Positions 12,001 through 25,105 of a stretch of 64,000 nucleotides of DNA are shown piece by piece. The position numbers and the translations under genes are program-made. Where the stretch lies: positions 1,887,001 through 1,951,000 of the forward strand of contig JAQFVV010006294.1 of NCBI GenBank assembly GCA_028023455.1, given 5' to 3'. The stretch comes from Epiperipatus broadwayi. Taxonomy: Eukaryota; Onychophora; Udeonychophora; Euonychophora; Peripatidae. Each line of letters starts with the position of its first letter. Position 1 is the stretch's first letter. The notes below the pieces were generated by a model. That model was not told the origin of the DNA. It saw only the letters and a list, made by a program, of their open reading frames with translations, and searched no databases.

Positions 12001-14164
12001 TGACTTGAGCATACTTCACTATGTTCTACAATATTGTAGGTAACTATCAATGTCCGACAGTCATTTGAAAACTGATTTTCTCAAATGAACCTCATTATGT
12101 AATAAGATCTTCATTATTACTGGAAAAAATTGAAATCATTGACCTAGTTTTTCATTGAGCCTTTTTATGTCAATAGCTATTTATTTACTTTTAATTCATT
12201 AGTCAGTCTCATTGTAAATTGAATTTGACCATATTGCAGTAAGAACAAGACTTCAAAAATCAAACAATGGTTAGGTAGAGATAATTCAGATAGCAAACCA
12301 ATATTGATGAGTAAATGGATATTTAATTATTTTTAGCTAATGAACAAAATAAAGATAAAGAAACTTCACATGATCACCATTTCTTATGCTTTCACAAGCT
12401 GTTTACACAGAGACTAAACTCTCCATACAGAAGCACTACCAGTATAAGCCAGAGGATGCAAGAAGGTTAGTGCATAAAATCCCTATCTAGTGCCTACTCA
12501 TCCAATATCCCCAGAATAGTTTTTAACTTGTGCAGTGCTCTCAGATCCAAGGTTCCTCACTGATGAAAGCCACAACCTAGAAACTAGTCTGGGGATATTG
12601 GATGAGTAGACACTAAATAGGGATTTTATGCACTAACTTTTTTGCATTCATCGATTACTCTAACTTGTACTGGTGGTGCTATTGTATGGAGAGTTTAGAC
12701 TCTGGATAAAGAAATTTAAATCCTCATCTTTGGCTCTGCTTCACAGTTTACAGAGCCTATCAGAAAGATCTTGTTCTTTGATATTTATTTAAAGTCTATT
12801 ATCTTTTACTTGATATATACAGTGAATTCTCAATTCATTATTTTCCAAGAGACCAACGAAAATAAATAGAAATATGAAAACAATATAAAAGAAGTCTTTT
12901 AAAAGTAAGGATTAAAATCCAATTTAATAAAATGCTGCATATGAAAATTACCTTTAAATATTAGCTTTAAGTATGATTCAGATATATAATTTAAAATATT
13001 CTTACTTATTATTTTACATTCACTTCTTGAAGAATTCAAACTAAGCATTATTACTCCATTAAATGTATATTTATATTTATTACAAGTAGTTTCTACATTG
13101 CCATTATTCTAATTATTGACATTATATGTATTTTCACCACTTAAATGAGCAACCTTCCAAAATTTTGTTATATAATCATTTTATAAGTTATCTCTTTTAA
13201 AAAAAAATTCTATATTTATAGAGGATGAGAAACTTTGCAAATTAGGATAACTCAAATATACAATTATTTGCCAAATGAAATTTTGACATGTAAGATTCAA
13301 TTAGGGACTTCCAGTCTACTAAACATGAATCTAACACTGTTTTTTCATTGCCCAAAGCTTTACATATAAAAAAATGTTGGTTTTAGAATTGCTGTAGATG
13401 TGATTAAATAATGAAAATATAGTTTCACAATTATACAAACCTAAAGTTTTGTACAGAAAGATATTTTGTGGCATAAAATTTTTTGATGTCCTAAAGGCAG
13501 TAAATTAAAATCAAAAAGAAAGAACACTCTTAACTTCTCTACAGAACAATATTTTGCCTGTATTGGAAATTAGATACATTTTCTTTTGGAAAATTAATCT
13601 TTATATTTGAAATCATTCAAATATTCTCAAACTGTGGACTTATCATTACTACCGGGTTATTATTTGGTATTCGAGATTTAAATATTCATATATTTATATA
13701 CCAAATATGACCAGTTGTAATTGCTAGCTGAAATTCAAATACAAAATATCATATCGCCATAATTTTAAATTATTCAGACTTTATGCTTGTCTCCTAGAAA
13801 ACGCTGTTGGAATAATTTAAAATTGTGGAGATATAGTTATATATAACCGTATACCTACTGTTAAGTTTCAATAAAGTATCAATCATTGAAATATGATAAT
13901 CTACATGCAATTATATCAATGCTTCCTTTTTACATTGCTTATAAATTTTGTTTGGATGTGGTTTATTTTAAACTTTAATATGTATTTTTTTTATTTCTAT
14001 ATATTTTATTTATGTATTTATTTTTTTATGCAGTTCGAGATTATTACTTGCCTATTTGCTCTGTCAGGGTTCTAACATAGAACTTAACATATATAAATCC
14101 ATTTCAGAAAATGATCTGATTATGCTTCCTGGATTCATATGTTTAATGAAAATGTGATTTAATA
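9021..14164. other. No gene recognised; AT-rich DNA
   Basis: Apart from the foldback element at 12418-12704 and a diverged direct duplication (about 9510-9660 against 9865-10035, sharing TATTAGCTAA, AATTAAAATNTTT and AAACTGCTA), I see no structure. No exon of the peroxidase with an NQFGK or Sec/Cys motif could be found in any frame by eye. Confidence 0.5.
12418..12704. mobile_element. Foldback element, copy A (287 bp)
   Basis: Long terminal inverted repeats of about 105-115 bp (12418-12524 and 12590-12704) face each other across a short loop. Both ends begin CAGAG(A/T)CTAAACTCTCCAT. Shared internal parts are TTAGTGCATAAAATCCCTAT and the CTACTCATCCAATATCCCC block. A longer relative is at 29746-30222, which proves a dispersed family. 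No coding capacity is present, so it would be non-autonomous. The superfamily is unknown because I cannot fix a target duplication. Confidence 0.8.
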
Positions 14165-14222
14165 TTTAAATGTCTTCTCTTTTTCTGTATGTATGCGCAC
14201 AAGAAAGAGAAGACATTTAAAA
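14165..14222. repeat. Hairpin with about 22-bp arms just upstream of a GPx exon
   Basis: AAATGTCTTCTCTTTTTCT and AGAAAGAGAAGACATTT pair almost perfectly around a 15-base loop containing GTATGCGCAC. It ends 185 bases before the exon acceptor. It could be a small palindromic insertion or a structured intronic element. Confidence 0.75.
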
Positions 14223-14407
14223 TTACTTATATAATGCAACTCTGATCAAGAATTGACCTAAACAAGTGTGAAATGAAAATTTTAATTTTTCTTCTTTAAC
14301 CACAAATATATTATTAAAAAGTTTTATAATCAAACAAACATTTAAAAAAATATTATTAAGATTCATAATTTCACTAATTTTTATTTTGCAAATTTATTTA
14401 TTAATAG

Positions 14408-14551
14408 CAAGAACCAGCTGACAGCCTCACCGAAATATTAAACGGACTTAAATATGTAAGACCTGGTAATAACTACCAGCCTAATTTTCCTATTTTTGAA
14501 AAAATAAAAGTCAACGGAAAAGAGGAGTCGCCGCTGTACACTTATTTAAAG
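14408..14551 (+). CDS. Glutathione peroxidase (GPx1/GPx3-like), penultimate coding exon
   Basis: This exon encodes 48 codons of a glutathione peroxidase, the enzyme that reduces hydrogen peroxide or organic hydroperoxides with glutathione. It starts QEPADSLTEIL, passes through LKYVRPGNNYQPNFPIFEK and VNGKEESPLYTYLK, and ends in phase 0. The family signature LKYVRPG(G/N)xxxPNFxxFEKxxVNG is unmistakable. Vertebrate GPX3 has an exon boundary at the same place, directly after NQFGK and before QEP. The acceptor is ...TTAATAG before CAA and the donor is AAG/GTATCT. The LKYVRPG segment belongs to the oligomerisation loop kept by the classical tetrameric GPx and missing from GPx4 and most insect enzymes. 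The catalytic Sec/Cys and Gln lie in earlier exons that I could not find by eye upstream. Family assignment is firm; the paralogue number is not. Confidence 0.93.
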
Positions 14552-17500
14552 GTATCTTAATTGTAGTGAAGAATGCACATTGTGTAGATATATGTGCGTG
14601 TGAGTGTAAGAGAATGTGTAGATGGATGTGAATGAGTGACTTTCAATATGTTTGATATTATCTTCAATACTTTCTTTTTCTTTAATAAGAATTGAATAAT
14701 TTTATCAAAATGAGTAATTTCTTTTGCTAAAAGTATAACTCAATTGTGAATTTGATAAATGACTTACAAAACCGTAGTAAAATTACAATTGAATTAAATA
14801 TTTATTTTTGGCTTAATTATTCATTACAATGCAAAAATATATATATTATTAGAGATATAAAACAACTCAATACTTAAATACTTTTTCAAAATATATATAT
14901 ATATGATTGAAATATTAATTCTGATTCGTGTTGAGGTACTATGTGGACATGAATGATTCATCTTTATAGTAAAGATAATTATTCATAAATCTAAATACTT
15001 CTGTTAAAATTACTGTAAATATCAAGCAGGTTCTTAATTTAGCATGAGCATCTATCAAATTCCTTAATGCCATTATTACTCTTTGCCATTTATATAGAAT
15101 CTCTAATTGAAAGAATAAAACAGGCTATTGAAAGCTTTTCATACATCAGCTGGTTTATGTTGTAGACGTGGATAGTGTTTGTCATATTTAAAGACCTAAA
15201 GAGTGTATAACTTCTAATGCATATTCTTGATAAGTTTCAAACTATAGCATCCTCATTCTTATAATAAAGAAAAATCAGTTGCTTGGCAGATAATTTTCCT
15301 ATTTTGAAATTTCCTCATGTTATATATATATAATCAGCCTCAAACCCATTACAGTTTATTGTGAAAGTGATAAGACGCTTTCACAATAAATGCTATGATT
15401 TGATATTGATAAATTTTGAATGTGAGAGATTGAATTCTGTTGCTGCTTAAAAATAAATATATTGAAGATTATTTGATTTTTCAATTGTCTTTATTGTGAG
15501 TTATAAATATATTTATAATCAATCTCTTGAATATAATATTTAATACACTTAAACTAATTATCTTAAAAAAATAATTGTTGACAAAATCCAAGCTCTAGAT
15601 GCAATTAGTGAAACAATGTATTTGAAATAAATTTTTAAATGTTGATACAATTACTATGATAAGTTCAGTATTGATTTTTTTACTATAAGACTTTTTTAAA
15701 TTCTGCGTTATGGGCCACACAGCGACCATAATTTGTTTAGGCAATTATTTATAATTCCAATGAGATTGTTCATATATTCAGCGAAATATAATGTAGAATA
15801 TTTTGAAAAGTATTCAGACATAAATCATAATGACTATGTATTTATTTATAATTTGCTTTTAGAGGTAGTTCTTGTCAGAGGTAGGAGAGTATGAAATATT
15901 GTCCTTAAATTAATTATTAATATTTTTCATCCTATAATAAATTCGTTTTGAAATGATTTTTTTTTTTTTGACGTTTCAAAAAATAATTCTGTTTTTCAAG
16001 ATATTTTAATATGTCAGTTTAGATAACGTTAGCTGTCCATATTGTTCTTCAGTCAATGTAATAATAGATATGCATGGGAAAAATGACAGGATGAAGATTT
16101 TTCGTCAATAATTGTTGTTTGATAAAGACTTTTACTGATACTATAAACCATTATTGCTAAATTCCGTGAACTTTTTATTTTATCTGGGCTGCTTCTTCAA
16201 TTACTTATGGGATGTTTATTGCCCTAATATTTTTTTCATTCAGTTTCTTACCAAAATGTATTTTTTTATTTATTTGGTTTTTTAATTAATATTATATACG
16301 TATTGCTGCTTTATTTTTTATTGTACTTTATTGGTTAGTTATAAAAATAGACTGCTTAATCATTTTAGATTTAGTCATTTTAACGAATCTCTCAACTTCA
16401 GCCCCCCCCCCCCCTTCAAACATTGTAATTTTTTTTTTAAAAAAATCTATACTTTTAGGGTTTCTTTGAAAATTTTATTCTCATTTATGGAGTCATAATA
16501 AAAATTGAATTTTTAAAATGTTTTACATTTGTAATATTTATCATGAACAACTTATATGATGTTGTGTCTATGTACGTCAAATATGACGTTAAGTTATGAC
16601 ATCAAATGAAGCAAATATTATTTGTTTATTTTTTGTATCTTTTGTATTGTTTTTTACAACTGTATATTATCAGTATTTATTTTCGCATTATCTTCTTTAG
16701 GATATATAAAATACCCATTAAGCATCTGTTTCCTAATAATTTATCATAGTCTTTTCAGAAATCTTGATACACTGTATTTGGGTAAAGAATATTTAACAAT
16801 GTTTGGCATTTATCTTTATTCTTTCTTTCTTTTTTTTTAAATTATATAAACTAAATTTTTAGTAATTTTTAAATACTTGCTTACTCTTTAAATAAATCCA
16901 AATTGCTGTTTTTCAATTATTTTAAGGCACATAGTAGGTTAGTGTTTTTCTGAAGGTTTGTGATGATGATGTTCTAATCCAATATAAAAATACAACATAA
17001 TAGGTTAGGTTAGATCAGAAGATGTGACTCATAAATTAAATACTTTTTTATTCATAAGATAAACCATACTACCGTTTTCTTCATAATAGTGCTTCTGAAA
17101 GTATGTTGCATCTTCGTTCTAGGAAAGTAGATATTTATTATGACAATTATATCCATGATTATTAGTATCTGTCAGTATATTTATCACTAAACAAGTATAA
17201 AAATAAAACTTTTTTTTTATTCAAAAATTAGCAATGAGAAAATAAATATTTAGAAAAGTAAACAAAGTAATTAAACAGAATCAAAAATATGTTATTTAAA
17301 GCAAATAAATTATTTTAATGTATGCTTTTATGCTAGTTCGAAACTATTATATTTATGTCCATTACTTTGAGATAAATAAGTAATCTCTGAATGGTGGAAA
17401 TTGCATTGTCACAACTAGTTGAAATGAGGGCATTATGTGAAGACATTAATAGAGAATGGAATGTTGTAAAATTTCTCTCTGTCATAGATGCTATTGTTAT

Positions 17501-18102
17501 TAAATCTGAATAGAATAATAATGAGAGGGCAATAGTTTTAAAGTTTCCAGTAGAGAGTAAAATTATTAGCTTCTGCATCTGAATTTATTGTACTGCATGT
17601 AGTCAGAATTAACTTTTTGTTAAGGTGAATCTTTATCAATGTTTTTCTCTGTCAAATAAATTATCATGGATATGTTAATAAACATGCTTGCATGATTAAA
17701 AAGCAAACATATTACATAATGGGAAATTAAAATCTTGCCTAATTAAAACATTTCCTGATGGATTAGAAACACTGGAGTTAAAACTTTGAGTGAATCCTTC
17801 AGAAAGGCTCAAATTGATTTTGAAAATTGCTTAGTCAAAAAACAAATGGAAAAATAAGCAAAAAACAAAATAAAACAAAAATATATATGAATTGGTGGCA
17901 CATAAATAATGCTGATTCAAAAATTAGTTATAAAATATTCAGCAAAAACATATTTCTAGTATAATGGATAAATCAATATAATGTGTAACTGGATAAAAGT
18001 CTTCACAATATTTATCCAAATTGTATTTTTAAAACCTAGCTAAACAAAACTTCTATCATGTTCACAATGAAGTAATGTGCTTCTATCAGTCTATTTCAAT
18101 TA

Positions 18103-18957
18103 CAGAAACCCAAGGATCTCAATGGCCTTGGTCTTCATTCTTTATCTACTTTTTATGTTCAGAAGGCCATTGCTGTTCTTAGATCTTTTCATCTCAGGCT
18201 ACTACAGATAGATCAAAATTTTCCATTTGAACCTACAGACACTCTTCCTCCATTTCTTGGAGAGTGGATATCCAAGATTAGAGACTTTCTTAGGAAATTT
18301 TTTCCACTTTTTATACATATACTTGCGAATAAGAAGAGTTGTTGAGAAGTTTATAAACTGATTTATAGTAAACAAGCTTTGTCCTCAACTCTTCTTGCTT
18401 TAAATGATAAGGTATTAATTAAGAAATCTAAACATTGGTTTCTTTAACACAAGTACATTGATTTTATTTTAAAGTTTAATCTTTCATCTTTACCTACTAA
18501 GCATTTTTTAGTGTTTAGAAGAGGCTATCTAACGATTGACTCATATTGCCAGCTTTGCTTCTCAGATGATGAAACGCTTCATCTTTTTTTTTTAATTGTC
18601 CTTCTCTATCTCCACCCAGATTTTTTTTTATAGGAAATCATATTTCTAGTAGTAATAAAGATGTGCTCTCTATTTTTAAAGCCATCAAAAGTGGTGTTTT
18701 CTCAAAAAATAAGAATGGCTATTTTCCTGTTATTTGCAGTGTGGATTACCAGATGTAAGGTCTTGTTTCACCAGGACGATAATGGAATTCTGAATACTTT
18801 TATTACTGTTATCAATAAAATCAAAATTAGAGACAGACTTCTTGTACCTGACTCTTTATATAATGATTCTTGGTCTATGTGTAACTTTCCTGATACTTTG
18901 TTTTCTTCGAAACCTCAGCGGTCTCAGAATGCTGCTATATTCATAATGGACGGTTAA
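18103..18957 (+). pseudogene. LINE 3' fragment, second copy, inside the GPx intron
   Basis: Same family and orientation as the fragment at 4150-5465, starting later. It contains LNGLGLHSLSTFYVQKAIAV, FPFEPTDTLPPFLGEW and KKSKHWF, then the zinc motif with both first cysteines kept (CQLCFSDDETLHLFF, near 18550) and RMAIFLLFAVWITRCKVLFH near 18710-18770. In-frame stops and frameshifts make it non-functional. 5' truncation of both copies fits target-primed reverse transcription. Confidence 0.82.
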
Positions 18958-19510
18958 TTTTATTTCTGGTTCATTACTATGTATTTTAATTATTGATTTT
19001 TGTTCATGATTAAATTTCACTTTTAAAGTAAAAAAAATGCAATTAGTTTTCAAAAAAAATTCTAGGTTTTGTCAATTAAAAAATGATTGTAATATGTCTC
19101 TTTTAGCAAGAAAAAAAGCTAGGGATGTGATAATTTTATACAAAGCTGCATTTGAATTATTGTCACAATGAAAGAAACTCATGCCCATAATTATTTTTTG
19201 ATTGAAACTTCTAGAACTGATAATTTAAATTTTTTCCCCTTCTTTCTTCTACCTATTACTTACAATTCAGATTTTCTTAGTGAAAACCTTTTTCAACTCA
19301 ATATTTATGAATTTTCAAAGGTTTTAAAAATATATAATGTGTGATTAATGAATTTTTTTATTTACTACTCCCCTAAAATATATAATATATATGTTTTTTT
19401 AATGTGCAATCTGTAATTGGCTTTGATTGTAGATGCATACCTTAAATAAAGAATTTAATTTAATTATGATGATGATTATGTTTCAATGATTATCTTTATT
19501 TGTCTTAGAC

Positions 19511-19900
19511 AGTTACAAGAGTTTTATGTAACTTGGATTGTTGTGCTGACATCGGCAATCCATAGATGTAGGTTTACATATGTAAAAGTTGATTTACTGA
19601 TTTACATGAGATTACTAAAAAATTTTCATCCTGTGGATTAGTTACAAAGATTTTATATGGCTTGGATTGCTGTGGATACATGGGTAATCCATAGATTTAG
19701 ATTTACATATGTAAAAGTTGATTTATTGATTTACATGAGATTACATGAATTTTTATATGCTGTGGATTAGTTACAAGGGTTTTACATAACTTAGATTGTT
19801 GTGGTTTCATAGGAAATCTGTAGTTGTAAGTTTATATATGTGGAAAGTTGATTTATTGATTTACATAAAATTACATAAATTTTACATACTGGGGATTGTT
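19511..19900. repeat. 129-bp tandem repeat, three units
   Basis: Units start at AGTTACAA (19511, 19640, 19769), exactly 129 bases apart. Each contains TTGGATTG(T/C)TGTG-like, GTAAAAGTTGATTTA and GATTTACATGA, and leads into the next through CTGTGGATT. A fourth unit begins near 19898 and decays. Confidence 0.88.
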
Positions 19901-20236
19901 GTATCACAGATGCAAACCAGGTTTAGTTTTATATATGGTTGGGTTGCCTAAATAACATAGGTGAGAGACGAGTAGTTTTCATGATAGTGTCACATTTGTC
20001 TGTAAGAGATCAATGTCAGTTATTTTTGATTTCTTAGGATGCTGGACCTTCTTTGGGTGACCAGGTTTTCTCTTTGTTTCATTAGCAATGTGGATTGGAG
20101 AGAGTGTTGATATGGGTGGAAGGCATGGCAGGATTGCTTCACAATTGGTACAACTCTGCCATGCCTATTTTCTGATGCATTTGAATAGATTAGTGGTTCA
20201 GAGGGAGTGGTGATATAGCTATGTATTGTTTGCAAT

Positions 20237-20510
20237 TAAGTTGGAGTTTGTGGTAGATTAGTCAGACTCTGGGTCTGGCAGTGTATTAGATATGAAGGCT
20301 GAGTAAGGCTTTGATGAGGTTTAAGTGTGTGATTTATGAGTAGAGAGTCCTGATTTCCAGAGGGGCTATTGTTGAGTTGGAGTTTGTGGTAAAATGTTCA
20401 GAGTGAGGCTTTTGATATTGTTTAAGTGTAGGATTCGTGGGTAGAGAGTCCAGGCATAGGGAGACAGGATAAAATCTGGGTAGATGGTTAGCCACAGCAT
20501 TGTTATTAGA
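20237..20510. repeat. About 136-bp tandem duplication
   Basis: Two units share GTTGGAGTTTGTGGTA (20240 and 20376), TTTAAGTGT and GTAGAGAGTCC. The unit is purine-rich and T-rich on the + strand and less AT-rich than its surroundings. Confidence 0.7.
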
Positions 20511-20869
20511 AATGACTTGTGTTTTTGAAATTATTTAGATAACTTGATGTTAGTTGAAGATTTCAATGGAAAAATTTAACACAAAATTATAAATAAGTTA
20601 TCAACTGATTGGAAACTGAAAAAAGTATATAATGTTAGTTTTTTTTTACTTTGCTAGACTAAGGTTTTGACTACTTTATAAGCATAAAAAAGCTTGTTAA
20701 CTTGGTTGTGAGCAAGTGAACAACTAATTTCTGGGAACTTGAAATCGAATTTTTATTACTAAACAAAGATTGGAGTTTGCTACAATAATATTAAAAATAA
20801 GTGTATGCTTAACTGACCTTTGGACTTTGAAACTCTGTGCTGGAATTATTGGTGGCAGATCTCATGTGA

Positions 20870-23357
20870 GGTGACCAAACCGATTCAATCAAAAATTGGA
20901 ACATGATGACCAATCATTTTTATGACCCAGTATCAGGAATCCTGGTAATATAGCTTATGCCATGACTCTTACCTAAATGTGACAGTGTTCTCTACAAGTG
21001 TGGTACAAACCATGACACATGGGACTGATAACTATATATCATAACAGAATAATATGCTTAAAAAAGGAAACTGAATAATAAATTCTAAAAAAAATAATTT
21101 TCAATTATTAAAATACATATTATTTTTTATCATATTGCTTACAGATTGTAATAGGCTTTTATTGGCCTTAAAGTGGCACGAAATTTGACACAGTTTAATT
21201 GCATAAAGTCATACAATTTAGAGTTTCCAAATCCATTTCTATTTCTCTCCTTCATATATTGACTACTTATTAAGGAAAAAATTATTTCCACATCTGCACT
21301 ATGAGGAAGTAATGCAAAATAATATTGGCTTATTGTTTCAATTTCTGATACTTGCTCAATAAATTTTACATATGAATTTTCAAGCCAAACAATATCATTC
21401 ATTTTGAGTTTGCTTGAGACAAAAATTTTTATTACTTCCAATTGATCTATTAATAGATTATCATCAATGGGTATACCAATCTTATTTAAACCAATACTGA
21501 TATAGAGTATATCATTCCATGTTGGCTTCTAAATCTATCCAGATAAAAGATGTAAATTTGCTCAAATTAGAAGTTTTTCCCAAATATGCTAAAGAAGTTT
21601 TATATAACTTTTGGGCATCTTCTTTAAATGAGTTTTTTTCTGTCTCTGACAGATCAATTTTTAAAAGCATTTGTTCAACAGAATGTGGAATAAATTTATT
21701 TTCAATTCATGTTTTCATCTAATTGTTTCATATATTATTTGTATTACTTCTATAATGGTTATATTATTATTCTCAATTTTAAAAATTTTTGTTTATTAAA
21801 AATTGACAGCAAATTATGGACCAATAAAAGATAACACTCATTTATCAATTTTGAAAAAATCATAGTAAAATTATGTGGCTTCTCTTCAGATAAAAAATAA
21901 GATTTCAGTCCATCATACAATTCAATGATTTTTTGAATCGATTTACACAAACATAACCATTTAGTTTTAGAATTAGAAACTAGAGTTGAATATTCTATAT
22001 GTACAAAATTGCAAAATTCTTTTAACTTTTGTTCGGATTGTATATATGGAAATTTTTTTTACTGCAATGACTTCAATATCACATGATAACTGTTCAATAC
22101 TAGATAACACAGGTTATGCAAAATGTGAGTAGTACAAACCATTAAATTTTTGTTAACATTTTCACACAATTTAAAAAATAAGTTATTTTTTCTTTTCTAT
22201 TCCATCCATTGAAATTTGCATTAGTGTTATCGGTTCCATATACAATACATTTGCTGAAATTAATATTAAATTCTTTGAAATTATTTACTTTTAAATTATA
22301 AATAGCATCTGATGTTTCATTTGGTAAATTAAGTAACTTTACTTGAATTCCATTTTCTTTATAATAATAATGTACAATCAAGGGGAACATTTTAGTTGCA
22401 TTATGATTACTTGCATCCATGGATATACTGAAGAACTTAGCATTGTTTAAATCACTTTTAAGTTGTTGTTTGCAGTATGGACCCAATATTTGTGTAATTA
22501 ATATGGTAGTTTTAGTTCATCCACATGAAAATTTTTGCACGATCTTTGAGACCAGAAAAATCTTACTAAATAAATTATTAGCATAGTCCAAGCTGAACAA
22601 AATGATTGATGGTGCCAAACAATATAATATGATGTTGTTAATTCACTTGCTGCAATGCTGTCTTTTTCTGTATTGTTTGTTTTGTATACAAAACAGTCTA
22701 GTCTTTCCAATATTGATGTCCTGAGAAATGTATTTTGTGTTTATGACTGTTTATATGAGTTTTTATGTCAGTTTTGCCACTGTATGAAGCAGTAAACATT
22801 ACACAATTTACATTTAGCTTCATAGTTATTGCATCTTTTTTTTAAAATAAAAATCCATTCCTGAGTATATTTATCATTGTAAGTATACTTCCTCTTTGGC
22901 ATGTTGTCTATTGTTTACAGTTATTAATATTCCTATTAATTTTCTCACTGCAGAAAATTAATATCAACAAAAAACTGGAAAAACTACTGTCAATCAAAGC
23001 AGGTACAAGCACAGTTCAATTTTTGGCCTCAAAAATTTAACTGCACATGCTCTAAGGTGAAGTTGGATGCAAGAGTGTGTCCAGCTTGAGAACTTGACCA
23101 TATAATGTTTCAGCAACCATACACGATTTGTCCTGATCTTTGTTTTGGTGTTGAAATTTGGCTGAAGTTTTTATAATGTTATTGTAGAGAGTAAAATGGA
23201 CAGAGAGGACCAAGAAACTATCATTTTTGCAATGAATTATTTCTGTACAGCAAATAATAATTATGAGTATTTGAAAATCAGGACATATTTGGGGATACTG
23301 ACATGTCTAACCAAAAATAGGAACAAATCCCAAAAAATTGAAACATCTGGTCACCCT
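20870..23357 (-). mobile_element. hAT-superfamily DNA transposon, about 2.49 kb, inactive
   Basis: The ends are imperfect terminal inverted repeats: (A)GGTGACCA...CAATCAAAAATTGGAACA on the left against AGGGTGACCA...TTTCAATTTTTTGG inverted on the right. The flanks TCATGTGA (20862-20869) and ACATGTGA (23358-23365) match at 7 of 8 positions, and 8-bp duplications are the hAT standard. The cargo is a decayed hAT transposase on the - strand. Removing the element and one duplication restores a sequence close to the neighbouring tandem unit. Confidence 0.82.
21130..22902 (-). pseudogene. hAT transposase pseudogene with BED zinc finger
   Basis: It starts at ATG 22902-22900 (MPKRKYTYNDKYTQEWIF). A BED-type finger follows: CKLC, then after one frameshift SGKTDIKTHINSHKHK. 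Next come HHQSFCSA and the catalytic-core segment FFSISMDASNHNATKMFPL (first Asp) and VYGTDNTNANFNG (second Asp position). The C-terminal dimerisation region near 21139-21441 keeps LLPHSADVEIIFSLISSQYM, equivalent to the hATC block. It resembles the BED-hAT proteins domesticated or abundant in many animals, but several stops and frameshifts split it, so it is dead. Confidence 0.82.
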
Positions 23358-24703
23358 ACATGTGACTGCTTTTAAAAAAATTATTATTAAGTAACTTGAT
23401 TTTAATTGAATGTTTGAATAAAAAATGTAACACAAAGTTGGAAGTAAGTAATCAATTGATTAAAGATATATTATTATCTTGTGTTAGACTAAGTTGTTAG
23501 CAAGTGAATTGCTTGATGGTAAATTTGAGCTTGATTTTTTTTTTTTCAGACAAAGATCAGAATTTATTACAATAAAATTAAAAATAAGCTTATGTTTGAC
23601 TGAATTTTGGGTTTTGAAACTCTGTGCTGGTAATATTGGCGGCAAGCATCTGGTCATGTGATAGCTTATTGCTGTATTCTTTTCTAAAATTATCGCTGGG
23701 TGACTCTATTTTAATTGAAATTTTGAATGAAAAATGGGTATTATCAGTTCATTGGAAATTGAAAAAGGTATATCAGGACAAGGTTTTTACCTTGTCAGGC
23801 TTAGGTTTTGAGTACTTTTGGAGCATGAAAACTAGAGCTCTTTAACTTGGTTATGAACAAGTGAACTCTTGTTGTTGAAGTTATTATTATTATTATTTTA
23901 GTTCTTTAGACCTTTATATCTCCTACAGGTTGCTAAACATCCTTTACAATTATTTATTCATTTTTCAATATCTTTCTAAGTAGCACCTGTTCAGGTCATT
24001 AACATCCTAACATCAGTTTGAAATTTTAAGACAGCATTAAAATAACTTATCTTCCTACCTGACTAAGAATATCTAACTTTTGTGTAGTAAATATAATAAA
24101 TTTAGCCAATATTCACCATAAACAAAAAAGAGATTAACACCCCCCTATTGAAGAAGTGGATGCTATGAAGAAATTTAAATATTTTTGAATAATGAACAAA
24201 TGTAAATAATGAATAAAACTATCAGGTATACTTACTAATCATGAACACTATACAAGTGAATGAGCTACATGATATGTAATATATCAAAAGTATGATAAAC
24301 CTGAACAAAAGTGTTTAGATAAAAAATATATGGTTATCTTTTCTGTATGAATACCTGAACATTTATATTACTAATACTAATTACTTTATTTAATATTAAT
24401 ATTCTTATCAACATTAATTCTATTTTTATTCTCCAGTCTTAATTATTATTTTAGATGCTTTATTGACATTTCCTTTAATATTATAAATCAAACGCTTGTG
24501 ATTTGAGTCTAGTTTTTATTCTAGTTATTAAATGAATGTGTATGTGGCTACATAGTAGTTAATATGGCATAATAATAATGAATCATTTATAAATTTTATG
24601 TCTTATAATTAATGTTTTTTTTTAAAAAAAAATTGCATTGGCAGCGACATCTATACAACCAACTAAACCATTAAATTGTTATTATTATTCCTTTATGTAC
24701 ATA

Positions 24704-24842
24704 ATAAATGAATACAAACCAATGCAAGAATATATCAACGGCGCTATCTATAGTTAGAAACCCAAAGTCTGAATCAAACTACTTAAATACAGGTAGCGCT
24801 ATTAGCAATGGTTTGCATTCGTTTATTTGAGTTTCGATTAGC
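24704..24842. repeat. Imperfect inverted repeat with arms of about 40 bp
   Basis: GAATACAAACCAATGCAAGAA...GGCGCTATCTATAG on the left pairs with ...AGGTAGCGCTATTAGCAATGG and TTTGCATTCG on the right. Arms differ by indels. It lies 260 bases before the last GPx exon and may be a small palindromic MITE. Confidence 0.55.
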
Positions 24843-25105
24843 ATTATGCAATCTTTAATTTAATTATATGTATAAATAAAAACATTAAAATAAATTTGTA
24901 TATTTCATTAAAAAAAAAATCTTAAGATGCTTTATAAAATAAATTAGATAATTATATCTTCCTAATTCTCATTTTAGTAATGCAAACTCCTTTAATTTTT
25001 TATCTTTAAATTTATGATTAAATTAATGATATATTATCGCATTGTATTCATTTGTAAATAATATATATCTATGGTTAACATATAATATACATTTTTCTTT
25101 TTCAG

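Larger units (their letters stand above)
20523..23880. repeat. Tandem repeat of about 310-360 bp, three units, first unit split by a hAT transposon
   Basis: Unit 1 runs 20523-20869, resumes at 23358 after the transposon, unit 2 runs to about 23660 and partial unit 3 to 23880. Common landmarks are TAACTTGATNTTA, TTAACACAAA, TTTGAAACTCTGTGCTGG (20828 and 23607) and GGCGGCA/GGTGGCA. Unit 2 contains an unoccupied version of the insertion site (GGTCATGTGATAGCTT near 23650), allowing the transposon ends to be checked inside this window. Confidence 0.75.
14552..25105 (+). other. Intron of the glutathione peroxidase gene (10,554 bp, phase 0)
   Basis: It is bounded by GT (14552) and AG (25105), with flanking exons that join in frame into one GPx C-terminal domain. 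Most of it is repeat: a LINE 3' fragment, 129-bp and ~136-bp tandem repeats, a ~310-360-bp tandem repeat split by a hAT transposon, and an imperfect palindrome near 24.7 kb. Between 14.6 and 18.1 kb and between 23.9 and 24.7 kb I see only AT-rich DNA without coding potential. Confidence 0.88.

Noticed and set aside
22498-22710. Possible separate small protein on the - strand.
   Set aside because: It is the frame-shifted continuation of the hAT transposase between the BED finger and the catalytic core.
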